A DNA stretch of 60,928 bases from Actinomycetota bacterium (GTDB taxonomy: Bacteria; Actinomycetota; Acidimicrobiia; Acidimicrobiales; Aldehydirespiratoraceae), in the NCBI GenBank assembly GCA_029979265.1, contig JAPOHW010000018.1:1-60928 (forward strand). Reading direction: 5' to 3'. Shown piece by piece: positions 38,331 through 48,509 of this stretch. A program made the position numbers and the translations under genes. Under the pieces are notes generated by a model. That model ran no database searches. It was not told the DNA's origin and saw nothing but the letters and a program-made list of their open reading frames with translations. Positions within the stretch are counted from its first letter, which is position 1. Each line of letters starts with the position of its first letter.

Positions 38331-39428
38331 TCACTCGGCGAACAGGTCTCCCAGGTCGCAGGTGTCGAGGAGGAGCAGCAGGCTGACCACAACCTCGGGC
38401 GGTGGTTCCTCGTCCATGTCGTTGAGGAGGACGACCAAGGTTTCGAGGTCGAGGTTGTCGAGCAGGCAAACAGCCTGGTCGGCGGTGAGCGGACCCTCTT
38501 CGATCATGCCTTCGACCATCAATGCACGACCGGCTTCGGTGGCAAGCATCGCCTCGACGATCTCGGCGTCGAGGGATGCATCGTCCCCCTCCGCCCCCGC
38601 TGACTCGTCGAACCCGAACACGTCTTCGAGACCGCACACCATGGCGACCTCGAGGAACAGCCCGAAGATCTCCGGGCTGGGTTCGTCGCCGGTGGCGAGC
38701 GCCAGCAACGCTTCGACATCGAGGTTGTCGAGCAGGCATGCCGCTTGTTCGGCGCTGAACTCGCCGTCTTCGATCATGTTCTCGATCATCAATGCTCGGC
38801 CGGCTTCGCTCGACAACATCGCCTCGAGCGCCTCGGGGCTGGAGAAGGGATCGTCGCCGAACGCGTCCTCGTCATCGATGTCGTCGTCCGCACCCTCGCA
38901 GTTGGCGTCCTCCCACGCCTCGAGTCGGTCTTCGGCGGCCTCAGGGCCCGGCCGGGCATCCAGTTCTTCGAGGGCGGGCGAGGCGGCGAAGAGGTCCCAG
39001 TCGTTCTCCTCCAACACCTCGACGTAATCGTCGAAGCTCTGCCGCAGCATGCGGAGGTCGTCACGAATCTCCGAGGGGGCGAGGTCGATGGCGGCCTCGA
39101 TGAGTTGGATGTTTTTGCGAATCGCCATCTCGACCGACTCCGGGTCGAACGGATCGACGTTGTCGAGGAGGGCTTCCGCCTCTGCCTTGGCGCTGCAATA
39201 GGCCACTGCCGAATCATCGGTGTTGGCTGCCTCACCCGCACCGTCCTCGTCAGCCTCATCGGACTCGGCCGCCGAGGCAGCAGTGTCGTCGGCTGTCTCG
39301 GCTGCGGCGTCCCCCGTCGATGCATCCCCCTCGGTCGCTGTGTCGTCGGAGCTGCCACACGAGACGGCGAGCAGTCCGATCAGGGAGAACAGGATCGGGA
39401 CGACAAGACGGCGGCGGGAGTTCGGCAT
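38331..39428 (-). CDS. Acidic lipoprotein with a duplicated Cys-pair module
   Basis: The 365-residue protein starts at ATG 39428, with TAGTCT ending 7 nt upstream. It has a signal peptide with lipobox LLAVSC (Cys24), then an Asp/Glu/Ala-rich linker (25-72) and an alpha-helical domain with Cys78 and Cys177. Two clearly repeated modules follow: residues 201-272 (LEAMLSSEAGRALMIENMIE..., Cys231 and Cys265) and 291-363 (VEAMLATEAGRALMVEGMIE..., Cys321 and Cys357), 90 residues apart. Each contains C-LLDNLD and a second Cys 34-36 residues later. The protein is extremely acidic. It is exported and anchored to the membrane; I do not recognise the family and suggest one disulfide per module. Confidence 0.8.
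   Translation of the reverse strand: MPNSRRRLVVPILFSLIGLLAVSCGSSDDTATEGDASTGDAAAETADDTAASAAESDEADEDGAGEAANTDDSAVAYCSAKAEAEALLDNVDPFDPESVEMAIRKNIQLIEAAIDLAPSEIRDDLRMLRQSFDDYVEVLEENDWDLFAASPALEELDARPGPEAAEDRLEAWEDANCEGADDDIDDEDAFGDDPFSSPEALEAMLSSEAGRALMIENMIEDGEFSAEQAACLLDNLDVEALLALATGDEPSPEIFGLFLEVAMVCGLEDVFGFDESAGAEGDDASLDAEIVEAMLATEAGRALMVEGMIEEGPLTADQAVCLLDNLDLETLVVLLNDMDEEPPPEVVVSLLLLLDTCDLGDLFAE
38340..38558 (-). repeat. Lipoprotein module copy 2
   Basis: This stretch encodes residues 291-363, the second copy of the module at 38613-38828, ending almost at the C-terminus. Confidence 0.7.
38613..38828 (-). repeat. Lipoprotein module copy 1
   Basis: This stretch encodes residues 201-272 of the acidic lipoprotein. 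It aligns with the stretch at 38340-38558 and shares EAGRALM and CLLDNLD. Divergence at the DNA level shows an old duplication. Confidence 0.7.
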
Positions 39429-39466
39429 GATTTCGAGACTAGAGGTCGAGGCAGTGGTAGTTGTGC

Positions 39467-41275
<1,809 letters not shown>

Positions 41276-41276
<1 letters not shown>

Positions 41277-41314
41277 TACACGAGAAGAAGCAGGGACAGG
41301 GACAGGTGCTTCAC
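41276..41314 (-). CDS. leuL: Leucine leader peptide
   Basis: A 12-residue ORF (MKHLSLSLLLLV, GTG start) has six leucines, three CTG, two CTT and one CTC; CTT is rare in genes of this window and would respond quickly to shortage of charged tRNA. TACCCT ends 8 nt before the GTG, so the peptide is read from a leaderless 5' end. The ORF is followed at once by a pause-type stem and then the terminator hairpin, the classical order of amino-acid attenuators. Confidence 0.8.
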
Positions 41315-41322
41315 GGCTGTAG

Positions 41323-41350
41323 AGGGTAACGCCGACATGGCGATTGTCAA
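41323..41350 (-). promoter_or_regulatory. leuA promoter
   Basis: On the minus strand, TTGACA (41350-41345) and TACCCT (41328-41323) are separated by 16 bp, a strong sigma-A type promoter. The expected transcription start falls at or next to the leader peptide GTG. Confidence 0.75.
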
Positions 41351-41382
41351 CCGCAAAGACAACCGGGCCTCGCCGTCACCGC

Positions 41383-43914
41383 TCAGGGTTCGACGACGAG
41401 TCCGTCGGTGAGCACGGCCGAGGTTCCGTCCGGATTGGTCACGACCACGTCCCACCGGCGGATCTTGCCGGGGCCGCCAGCCTTGATCTGGATGGTGGCG
41501 GTGATCGTGTCACCGTCGACCACGACCACCCCGGAGGCGGTCGGTGCCGGCCCACTCCCTCCCGCGAAGGCGAGGGTTGCGCCGTCGACGAACCCAGTGC
41601 CGCTGACCGTCACATCGGTGGTCGTGTTCTGGGCGATACGGCTGGGGGTCATCGAGACCACGGTCAATTCGGCCACCGGCGAACCGACGGTGACGGTCTG
41701 GCTCGTGCTCGCTGATGAGCCGGAATCGTCGACCACGGTCAAGACGACCAGGTAACTCCCACTGCCCCCATAGCGGTGGGCCGGGTTTGTTGCCGATGAG
41801 GTGGCACCGTCGCCGAAGTCCCATGACCTCGACGCGATCGCACCATCGATGTCACTGCTCGCATCGGTGAAGGTCACGTCGAGGTCGGTCATCGTGGACG
41901 TGAAGGCTGCGACCGGCGGCGCGATCGAGCCACTGGCTGGGCTCTCGTTGCCGGAGGAATCGACGGCCGTGACTGCGTAGGTGACAGAACTCCCGTTGGA
42001 AGCCTCGGAGTCGATCCACACCGTCGCCGCCACCGGCGTTGTCGTCAGACGTTCAGGCTCGGTGGCTCCGTTCGACCACCGAAGCACGTGGTAGCCGACG
42101 AGATCGGATGCGGCGACCGCATCCCATGTGAGCGACACCTCGTCGACGCTGGCTGCTGCTGTCAGCCCGGTTGGGGTTGACGGTGGCGTCGTGTCATCGC
42201 CGCCGCCCCCGTTGGAGAACGTCTGCCCGGCATTGGGCGTGCCTGGGCTGTCGATCGCTGGCGCCTGCCACGAGAAGTCGGCACCTCGTTGGCCGGTGCC
42301 GACCCGTTGAAGCGAGCGACCCTTGGGATCAGAGCCGGGTTCGGACACGCCGATGTCGGTGGCGATCTGGCCTGCAGCCGGCCCACCCGTGGCGAGCACG
42401 TCACCCTCGTAGGCGAGGAACTCGACTACTCGACCCTCGCTGTCGACGAGAGCCAGCCCGTCGGGGGCGCCGTTCTGGATCGTTCCGAGGTCGACCGTGG
42501 CGGTTCCGAACCCGTTCTGCTGGTCGGCCAGCACACCCTGCAGCCCAACGGTTCGGTAGACCTCGCCGTTGGCGCCGTTGTAACCGACCAGTGTCCATCC
42601 GTTCAGATCGGTTCCAGCGGGGCCGGCGATCTCGACGAACTCACCGGCATCCCTGCCCTTGTTGTCGTAGTGGAACTCGTTGATCCACGGATCGGTTCTA
42701 CCCTCGTGAGCGCGCGGGGTCACCGAAACCGCGGAGGTCCACGGTGACTCGTTGCCGCTCTGGTCGGTCGCCGAGACGGCATAGCTGTAGGTCGTGTCGT
42801 TGGTGACGGTGTCGTCGGTGAAGGTCGTCACGCCGGGCGGAGTCGATGCCAGTGCGACCCAGGTCGTGCCGTCGTCGGACCGATGAACGGTGTAGGTCGC
42901 GAGGTCGGGGGACGGACTCGCCGCCCACGAGAGGGTCACGAGCCCGTCACCGGGGTCGGCGCTCAAAGCATCGGGAAGCACTGGCGCTTCGGTGTCGACC
43001 CCACCGCAGGATGCTTCGAACACGCACGAAACCCACTCCGGGTGGTCGATGAACGGGTTCCGATTGCCCTGGGCGGCGAACACAACGTCGTTGCGGGCTC
43101 GCTCTCGATCGTCGACGGGATCGTCGACGTGCCACTGGAGCAGAACACTGAGAAGGCCCATATAGGCGGTACCGGCGGTGTTCGACTCGAAGACGGTGAT
43201 CAGGCTTCGATCGTCGGTCAGGACAAGGTCGGGTTCGTCGACACCTGCACTGTGCTGGCCGCCCTCGTAGCGAACGTCGAGGTAGAGCAGCGCCCGAGCC
43301 ACGTCGCCGCGTCGCTCACCCCATGTCTCCCAGGTGCCGGTGGCACCCACGCCGGTCGTCCAGTTCGAGTTGCCGGGATAGAGGCCCGATCCGCCACCGA
43401 TGCCTGCATTCGTGTCGGTCACCTTCTCGTCGCAGGCCGGCGAGCAGACGGCGTAGGGCTTGTTCCCACGAGACGAGTTGTAGCCAGAGTCCGACAGGAA
43501 GAGGGCGTGTGCGTCGCTGTAGGGATAGCTGCTGACGAGGTTGTCCGGGAACCCATACGAGCGAGGCCATGCGTGTTCACGGTTGTAGAAGTCGTTCCCG
43601 GCGCCGAACTTCGGGTACGACGCATTGCGGTAGACGTCGAGAATCCGCCCGGCATCCGACGGATCCTGATCGGCGGCCTCGAGCACGTCCCAGGTGTCGG
43701 TCTGTGTCGAACTCGTGTACGACAGGCGCTCATGATCATCGATCACGTCGTGCAACGTGACGCGCAGCGCCGCTGCCGAGGAGGCATCGACGGTGCCGTA
43801 GTAGTCGGCCGGGGCATCGACCGCGTCCGCCGCGTCGACGGAGGACACACCAAGGCTGAGGTGGGTCGCAACGATGACAACGACGAGGCACGCGCGCGCG
43901 AAACGAGTCCGCAT
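41383..43914 (-). CDS. Secreted multidomain endonuclease I-family nuclease
   Basis: The 843-residue exported protein has a signal peptide (residues 1-29) and an endonuclease I/NucM-type domain (about 40-300). That domain carries DFYNREHAWPRS (His114 region), SDAHALF, NSSRGN, RRGDVARALLYLDVRY, and WHVDDPVDDRERARNDVVF with NRNPFIDHPEW. It is followed by a fibronectin III domain (about 310-400), a lamin-tail-like domain (WINEFHYDNKGRDAGEFVEI, about 405-565), a second FnIII (575-660), a PKD domain (SWDFGDGATSS, about 665-745) and an IPT/TIG domain (750-843). It probably degrades extracellular DNA for nutrients. TAGGGT ends 6 nt before the ATG. Confidence 0.88.
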   Translation of the reverse strand: MRTRFARACLVVVIVATHLSLGVSSVDAADAVDAPADYYGTVDASSAAALRVTLHDVIDDHERLSYTSSTQTDTWDVLEAADQDPSDAGRILDVYRNASYPKFGAGNDFYNREHAWPRSYGFPDNLVSSYPYSDAHALFLSDSGYNSSRGNKPYAVCSPACDEKVTDTNAGIGGGSGLYPGNSNWTTGVGATGTWETWGERRGDVARALLYLDVRYEGGQHSAGVDEPDLVLTDDRSLITVFESNTAGTAYMGLLSVLLQWHVDDPVDDRERARNDVVFAAQGNRNPFIDHPEWVSCVFEASCGGVDTEAPVLPDALSADPGDGLVTLSWAASPSPDLATYTVHRSDDGTTWVALASTPPGVTTFTDDTVTNDTTYSYAVSATDQSGNESPWTSAVSVTPRAHEGRTDPWINEFHYDNKGRDAGEFVEIAGPAGTDLNGWTLVGYNGANGEVYRTVGLQGVLADQQNGFGTATVDLGTIQNGAPDGLALVDSEGRVVEFLAYEGDVLATGGPAAGQIATDIGVSEPGSDPKGRSLQRVGTGQRGADFSWQAPAIDSPGTPNAGQTFSNGGGGDDTTPPSTPTGLTAAASVDEVSLTWDAVAASDLVGYHVLRWSNGATEPERLTTTPVAATVWIDSEASNGSSVTYAVTAVDSSGNESPASGSIAPPVAAFTSTMTDLDVTFTDASSDIDGAIASRSWDFGDGATSSATNPAHRYGGSGSYLVVLTVVDDSGSSASTSQTVTVGSPVAELTVVSMTPSRIAQNTTTDVTVSGTGFVDGATLAFAGGSGPAPTASGVVVVDGDTITATIQIKAGGPGKIRRWDVVVTNPDGTSAVLTDGLVVEP

Positions 43915-44004
43915 CCCCTCACCCTACCGCGGCGCCCACGGGCACCGTCAGCCCCGTTCTACTCCTCGACCCGTGACACCGGGAGGCGACGTCTTCGGTG
44001 CTGT

Positions 44005-44853
44005 TCAGCCGATCCCGGCGAGAAAGTCGAGGACGGCAGTCCGGAAGGCATCGTTGCGGTCACCGGCCACCATGTGCGCGGCATCGGCAACATCGACATA
44101 CCCGACGTCGGGAACCTCGGCGAGAAACCGGCGGGCGCCCGCTTCGGAGACGACGTCGCTCATACGACCCCGAACCAGGAGTTTGGGCACTGCGATCCGG
44201 CGGACGCAGTCGGTCAACATCGCCGGGTCGAAGATGTCGGCCGGGTCACGGTCGGGGTCCGACATGAGAAAGGCCGGATCCCAGTGCCAGTACCAGCGAC
44301 CGTTGCGCTTTCGCAGGTTCTTGCGGAGCCCGTCAGGATCGATCGATCGATCGGCGCGGGGCGCATAGGCGGCAACAACCGCTGCAGCCTCTTCCAGCGA
44401 TGCGAATCCGGTCTGCACATGGGCCCGAAGGAACTCGCCGATGCGATCGGTCCCGGCCCGCTCCATCGCTGGAACGATGTCGACCAACACCAGTCCTCGG
44501 CCGCTGCCCGGTCGCAAGCCGCCCATGGCACGGATGGCGGCGAGTCCACCGAGCGATGCGCCGATCACCACCGGTTCTCGCCCGAGTTGGTCGAACACGG
44601 CAACAAGGTCACCGGCGTAGTCGTCGAGGTCGTAGGCGCCGGTCGGGTCCCAGGTGCTCTCCCCATGCCCGCGCAGGTCGATGGTGACCGCACACCAGCC
44701 GACGTCGGCGACCGCAGCGGCGGCTCGACCCCACGAGTGCCGGGTTTGACCTCCGCCGTGCAGAAACACCACGGGCGGGTCGGCCGGGTCTCCGTAGCGG
44801 TCGGCGGCCAGGGCCACCGGTCCCGACGCGAACGTGATCGTCTCCGGTTTCAT
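44005..44853 (-). CDS. Alpha/beta-hydrolase
   Basis: The 282-residue hydrolase has the oxyanion stretch VFLHGGGQTRHSWGR, nucleophile elbow GASLGGLA, and the catalytic His in ADAAHMVAGDR. Asp is probably in SDVVSEAGARRF or the preceding loop. Start ATG 44853; TACCGT ends 8 nt upstream. It is divergent from the second amidohydrolase-fold gene. Substrate unknown; esterases and C-C hydrolases share these features. Confidence 0.87.
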   Translation of the reverse strand: MKPETITFASGPVALAADRYGDPADPPVVFLHGGGQTRHSWGRAAAAVADVGWCAVTIDLRGHGESTWDPTGAYDLDDYAGDLVAVFDQLGREPVVIGASLGGLAAIRAMGGLRPGSGRGLVLVDIVPAMERAGTDRIGEFLRAHVQTGFASLEEAAAVVAAYAPRADRSIDPDGLRKNLRKRNGRWYWHWDPAFLMSDPDRDPADIFDPAMLTDCVRRIAVPKLLVRGRMSDVVSEAGARRFLAEVPDVGYVDVADAAHMVAGDRNDAFRTAVLDFLAGIG

Positions 44854-44912
44854 TCGGGCCGACGGTACCGGTGACGGTAGGGTCGGCCACCACTCGGCTC
44901 CAGGGAGGATCC
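44854..44912. promoter_or_regulatory. Divergent promoter region (hydrolase / amidohydrolase-fold gene)
   Basis: TACCGT on the minus strand (44862-44867) ends 8 nt before the hydrolase ATG. The plus-strand gene has an AGGGAGG ribosome site before ATG 44913, and a TAGGGT (44878-44883) could be its -10 box. Confidence 0.5.
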
Positions 44913-45815
44913 ATGGCCTTTCCCGACGGCATCGGCGTCATCGACACGATGATGGGGACCACCGCAGGCACCACCGGCAAGGACCGCTACGCGTTCCTCG
45001 AACGGGCGCTCAAAGACGCCGAGTCGGCCAACATGAACTTTCCGGCCCAGTACATGTTCAAAGATGTGCCATTCTCCGATCAGGCGCGCACTGCCGACGG
45101 CTCGCTCGAGGAGCCACCCCAGGGGCCCGAGCTGCTCCTTCCCTTCATGGATCGATGTGGCGTCGAGATCGCCATGGTCGGCGTACGTCCCGACGGCGAG
45201 GGCGAGGGTGTCCGCTGCGTGACCGAGCATCCCGACCGGTTCGTCCCCTGCTTCGAACCCGATCCCAACCAGGGAGTGGAAGCGATCCGTACGGTGCGGC
45301 GACTGCACGACGAGATCGGGCTCAGGGCGATCACGGCGTTCCCGTCCGGCCGGATGCCCCAAGTGCCGATCGACGCCCCGCTCATGTACCCCCTCTATGC
45401 CCTCTGCTGCGAGCTCGACATCCCGATTTTCTGTTGCGCCGGCATTCCCGGACCGCGGGTTCCAGCAGCTCCCCAACATGTCGAGCGGATCGACCAAGTG
45501 ATGTACGACTTCCCCGAACTGACCTTCGTGACCCGCCACGGTTGCGAGCCGTGGGAGGACCTTGCCGTGAAACTGATGCTCAAATGGCCCGGCCTCCACT
45601 ATTCGACGTCGGCATTCGCTCCAAAGCACTACCCGAAGGCGATCATCGACTTCGCCAACACTCGGGGCGCCGACAAGATCATCTACGCCGGATACTTCCC
45701 GATGGGCCTTTCCCTCGACCGTATCTTCGAGCAACTCCGCGATCTGCCGCTCCGTGACGATGTGTGGCCCAAGTTCCTACGCGACAACGCTCGACGGGTC
45801 TTGCACCTCGACTGA
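44913..45815 (+). CDS. Amidohydrolase-2-fold protein lacking metal ligands (paralogue of 16917-17780)
   Basis: The 300-residue protein is read from ATG 44913, which has a strong AGGGAGG ribosome site; a GTG further upstream is rejected. It shares with the copy at 16917 the start G-IGVIDTMMG (no H-x-H), HPDRFVPCFEPDP, CCELDIPIF, MYDFPEL, VTRHGCEPW, LKWPGLHYSTSAFAPKHYP and IIYAGYFPMGLSL (no metal Asp). It carries a longer insertion near residues 60-85 (DQARTADGSLEEPPQG) and a C-terminus ARRVLHLD matching ARILRLD. Both copies look intact and conserved. Function unknown. Confidence 0.78.
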   Translation: MAFPDGIGVIDTMMGTTAGTTGKDRYAFLERALKDAESANMNFPAQYMFKDVPFSDQARTADGSLEEPPQGPELLLPFMDRCGVEIAMVGVRPDGEGEGVRCVTEHPDRFVPCFEPDPNQGVEAIRTVRRLHDEIGLRAITAFPSGRMPQVPIDAPLMYPLYALCCELDIPIFCCAGIPGPRVPAAPQHVERIDQVMYDFPELTFVTRHGCEPWEDLAVKLMLKWPGLHYSTSAFAPKHYPKAIIDFANTRGADKIIYAGYFPMGLSLDRIFEQLRDLPLRDDVWPKFLRDNARRVLHLD

Positions 45816-45858
45816 GCCGGGGTCGGCACTCGTACCCCGGGGCGGGCATGCTAGGCGC

Positions 45859-46725
45859 GTGGACCCTCTCCGCTGGACCGACGATCTGCCTCCGCTGCGC
45901 GCACCTTTGCTCGTCACTGCGTTCGAAGGACTGTTCGACGTGGGGGGCGCGGCAACCGGGGCGCTTGCGTCGCTGCGCAGCAGCAACGCTCTGCCGGTCG
46001 GCGAGATCGATGCCGACCCGTTCTTCGACTTCACCGAGCGTCGACCGGTCGTGCGCATCGACGACGACGGCCGACGGGTGATCGACTGGCCGACCAATCG
46101 CATTCACGTTCTGACCAACGCCTCCGACACCCGGGATCTTGTCCTGATCGATGGGGTCGAGCCCCATCTGTTGTGGCGAACGTTCAGCGAGACGATCCAC
46201 GACGTCGCAGTGGCCGTCGACGCCGCACTGGTGATCACCCTTGGTGCCATGATCGCCGAGATTCCCCATACGCGACCACCGACCATCACCGGGTCGACCA
46301 CCGATCCTGAACTCGCCGCGCTGATGCGTCTCGATCAGCCCTCGTACCAGGGGCCGACCGGCGTGATCGGCGTGCTGCATCAACACCTGGAAGCGCAGGG
46401 GGTGCCTGCCGTGTCGCTGCGGGTTGCCGTGCCGCACTACGTCTCCGGTACCCCCAACCCGAAGGCATCACGCGCCTTGCTCGAGCGCTTCGAACGAGTC
46501 ACCGGGGTGCGCACGCCCTGGGCCAGCCTCGACCAAGACGCTCATGACTGGGAAACCCGTGTCGACGCGGCGATGCAAGACGACGACGACGTCGCCCTGT
46601 ACGTGCGTCGCCTCGAGGAGCGCTACGACCGCTCCACTGCGGCCGCCATACCCGATGGCGATGATCTGGCCGCCGAGTTCGAACGCTTCCTCCGTCAGCA
46701 GGGCGACGAGGGCGAGGCCCGCTGA
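45859..46725 (+). CDS. PAC2-family protein
   Basis: The 288-residue protein is read from GTG 45859 (VDPLRWTDDLPPLR). It has the features of the PAC2 (proteasome assembly chaperone-like, DUF75) family: LLVTAFEGLFDVGGAAT near the N-terminus, HVLTNASDTRDLVLIDGVEPHL, VITLGAMIAEIPHTRPP and GPTGVIGVLHQHLEAQGVP. In actinobacteria these proteins have no settled role; a link to proteasome assembly is by homology only. It is followed 2 bp later by prmA-like, in one operon. Confidence 0.82.
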   Translation: MDPLRWTDDLPPLRAPLLVTAFEGLFDVGGAATGALASLRSSNALPVGEIDADPFFDFTERRPVVRIDDDGRRVIDWPTNRIHVLTNASDTRDLVLIDGVEPHLLWRTFSETIHDVAVAVDAALVITLGAMIAEIPHTRPPTITGSTTDPELAALMRLDQPSYQGPTGVIGVLHQHLEAQGVPAVSLRVAVPHYVSGTPNPKASRALLERFERVTGVRTPWASLDQDAHDWETRVDAAMQDDDDVALYVRRLEERYDRSTAAAIPDGDDLAAEFERFLRQQGDEGEAR

Positions 46726-46727
46726 GC

Positions 46728-47504
46728 GTGCATCATCTGGTCGACGTGTCGTGCGCACCCGATCGCCCGGGTACCGAGGTCGACCTGTTGGTCGACACCC
46801 TGTGGACCCTTGGAGCCATCGGTGTGCAGGAACTCGACGGCGTGCTGCGGGGAGCCTTCGACGACAAGGCAGCCGCCCTGCTCGCGGCCGAACGTCTCGG
46901 GGCGACGTGGCACACCGTCGACGATCGCGAAGGCCTCGATGCCTGGCGCTCCTTCGCCGACGTTCACCGGGCCGGCCCGTTCGTGATCCGTCCACCCTGG
47001 CTCGCGACCGTGCCCGACGCCGTGAATGTTGTGATCGATCCAGGGGATGCCTTCGGAAGCGGAAGCCATCCATCGACCCGCCTCGTGCTCGGCCTGTTGC
47101 CTGGACTGGTCTCACCCGGGAGTCGCGTCGTCGACCTCGGCACCGGCAGCGGCGTGTTGGCGATCGCTGCTGCGCTCCTCGGAGCCAGTGTCACCGCAGT
47201 CGACACCGACCCGGCTGCTGCCGCCGCCGTTGCCGGCAACTGCGCCGCCAACCAGGTTGTCGATCGCATCCACTTCTCGCTGGGCGACGCATCCGAACTG
47301 GAGGGCGACTTCGATATCGGGCTGTGCAACATGACGATCGATCTCCAGGAACGGATCGGTCCGTCGCTCGCAGCCGACTTCACCACCCTCGTGGTGGGCG
47401 GGATCCTGCAGGGTGAGCAGGAAGCGCGGGTCTGCGTCGCGCACGACCGCCGGATCCACGCTCGTCAGGTCGAGGGTGAGTGGGCAGCACTGGTCCTTCG
47501 CTAG
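46728..47504 (+). CDS. PrmA-like ribosomal protein L11 methyltransferase
   Basis: The 258-residue protein is read from GTG 46728. It has the PrmA signature DPGDAFGSGSHPSTRLVL and motif I DLGTGSGVLAIAAALLGASVTAVDTDP. The N-terminal domain (TEVDLLVDTLWTLGAIGVQEL) is the L11-binding region in family members. The catalytic NLLA is replaced by LCNMTID, an unusual change, so methylation of L11 is likely but not certain. It follows PAC2 by 2 bp. Confidence 0.82.
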   Translation: MHHLVDVSCAPDRPGTEVDLLVDTLWTLGAIGVQELDGVLRGAFDDKAAALLAAERLGATWHTVDDREGLDAWRSFADVHRAGPFVIRPPWLATVPDAVNVVIDPGDAFGSGSHPSTRLVLGLLPGLVSPGSRVVDLGTGSGVLAIAAALLGASVTAVDTDPAAAAAVAGNCAANQVVDRIHFSLGDASELEGDFDIGLCNMTIDLQERIGPSLAADFTTLVVGGILQGEQEARVCVAHDRRIHARQVEGEWAALVLR

Positions 47505-47549
47505 GCGTGGATCTCTCCCTTCAACGGCGGAGGTCATAGAGTCACCCGC

Positions 47550-47627
47550 ATGGCCCGCCTCGACGCCCCAGGCCCCGTACGAGAACCCCTCCACCGAATG
47601 CGTCCCCAACCGCCAACCGACTCGTGA
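47550..47627 (+). CDS. 25-residue leaderless ORF coupled to a hydrolase gene
   Basis: ATG 47550 is preceded by TAGAGT (47537-47542) and a 7-nt spacer. The 25-codon frame (MARLDAPGPVREPLHRMRPQ...) ends in TGA that overlaps the GTG of the following hydrolase (GTGA). This could be a translated leader that feeds ribosomes to the hydrolase, which has no ribosome site of its own that I can see. Proline- and arginine-rich, no family recognised. Confidence 0.5.
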   Translation: MARLDAPGPVREPLHRMRPQPPTDS

Positions 47628-48460
47628 ACGGGCAGGATCGAACCCAGCACGTCGCCTCGAGCGACGGCGTCTCGGTTGCGTACCACGAGCTCGGCGGTGA
47701 GGGGCCACCACTCGTGTTCGTGCACGCCACCGGCTTCCATGGCCACTGCTACCGGCGCATCGCCGAACGCCTCCACGACATCCGACGGTGCCTGGCCATC
47801 GACCTGCGTGGTCATGGTGACTCGACACCCCCGACGAACGAGCGGTTCGAGTGGGCTGGCATGGTCGACGATCTGTGTGCCGTCCTCGAGGCGCTCGAGC
47901 TCGACGAGCCGCTCGATTTCGTCGGTCATTCACTGGGCGGGGCGGTCATCCTCGGAACCGAACTCCGCCGCCCGACAAGCATCCGGCGGGCCTGGTTGTT
48001 CGAGCCGATCGTCTTTCCGGGAATCGACAAACGGGGCCCGAGCCCGCTCATCGAGGGGGCCCGAAAGCGTCGGGCCACATTCGAGTCGTTCGACGCTGCG
48101 ATCGATCGCTACCGCTCGCGGCCGCCGTTCGATGCCATCGATCCATCGGTGCTCGATGACTATGTCAGATTCGGTTTTCGGCCCGACCCCGACGGCGTGT
48201 CGCTGAAGTGCGCACCGGCGTCGGAGGCCGCCACGTTTGCAAACGCCGACGGCACCCTCTTCGACCGGGTCGCTGCGATCGACGCCGAGATCCGACTGAT
48301 CGGATCGACCGACGGCGACGCGCCCGCCATGTTCGCTCCGCTCGCCGCTGAACAGATCCCTGGCGCCGTCTACGAGTGCTGGGACGGTGAGACCCATTTC
48401 GGGCCGTTCACCCATCCGGGTCGTGCTGCTGCGGAGATCCGCGCCTTCGTCGAGGGCTGA
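47624..48460 (+). CDS. Alpha/beta-hydrolase
   Basis: The 278-residue hydrolase is read from GTG 47624. It has LVFVHATGFHGHCY, DLRGHGDSTPP, the nucleophile elbow VGHSLGGAVILG and the catalytic His in GETHFGPFTHP. The closest resemblance is to carboxylic-ester or lactone hydrolases. It is coupled by a GTGA overlap to the 25-residue ORF and is transcribed from the TAGAGT promoter before that ORF. Substrate unknown. Confidence 0.87.
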   Translation: MNGQDRTQHVASSDGVSVAYHELGGEGPPLVFVHATGFHGHCYRRIAERLHDIRRCLAIDLRGHGDSTPPTNERFEWAGMVDDLCAVLEALELDEPLDFVGHSLGGAVILGTELRRPTSIRRAWLFEPIVFPGIDKRGPSPLIEGARKRRATFESFDAAIDRYRSRPPFDAIDPSVLDDYVRFGFRPDPDGVSLKCAPASEAATFANADGTLFDRVAAIDAEIRLIGSTDGDAPAMFAPLAAEQIPGAVYECWDGETHFGPFTHPGRAAAEIRAFVEG

Positions 48461-48509
48461 ACATCTCCTCGGGTTGGGAGTCGATGGCAACTGTCCCCGG
48501 CCGGGCCAG

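Noticed and set aside
44871..44912. GTG start extending the second amidohydrolase-fold protein
   Set aside because: ATG 44913 has a strong AGGGAGG ribosome site and aligns with the start of the paralogue.
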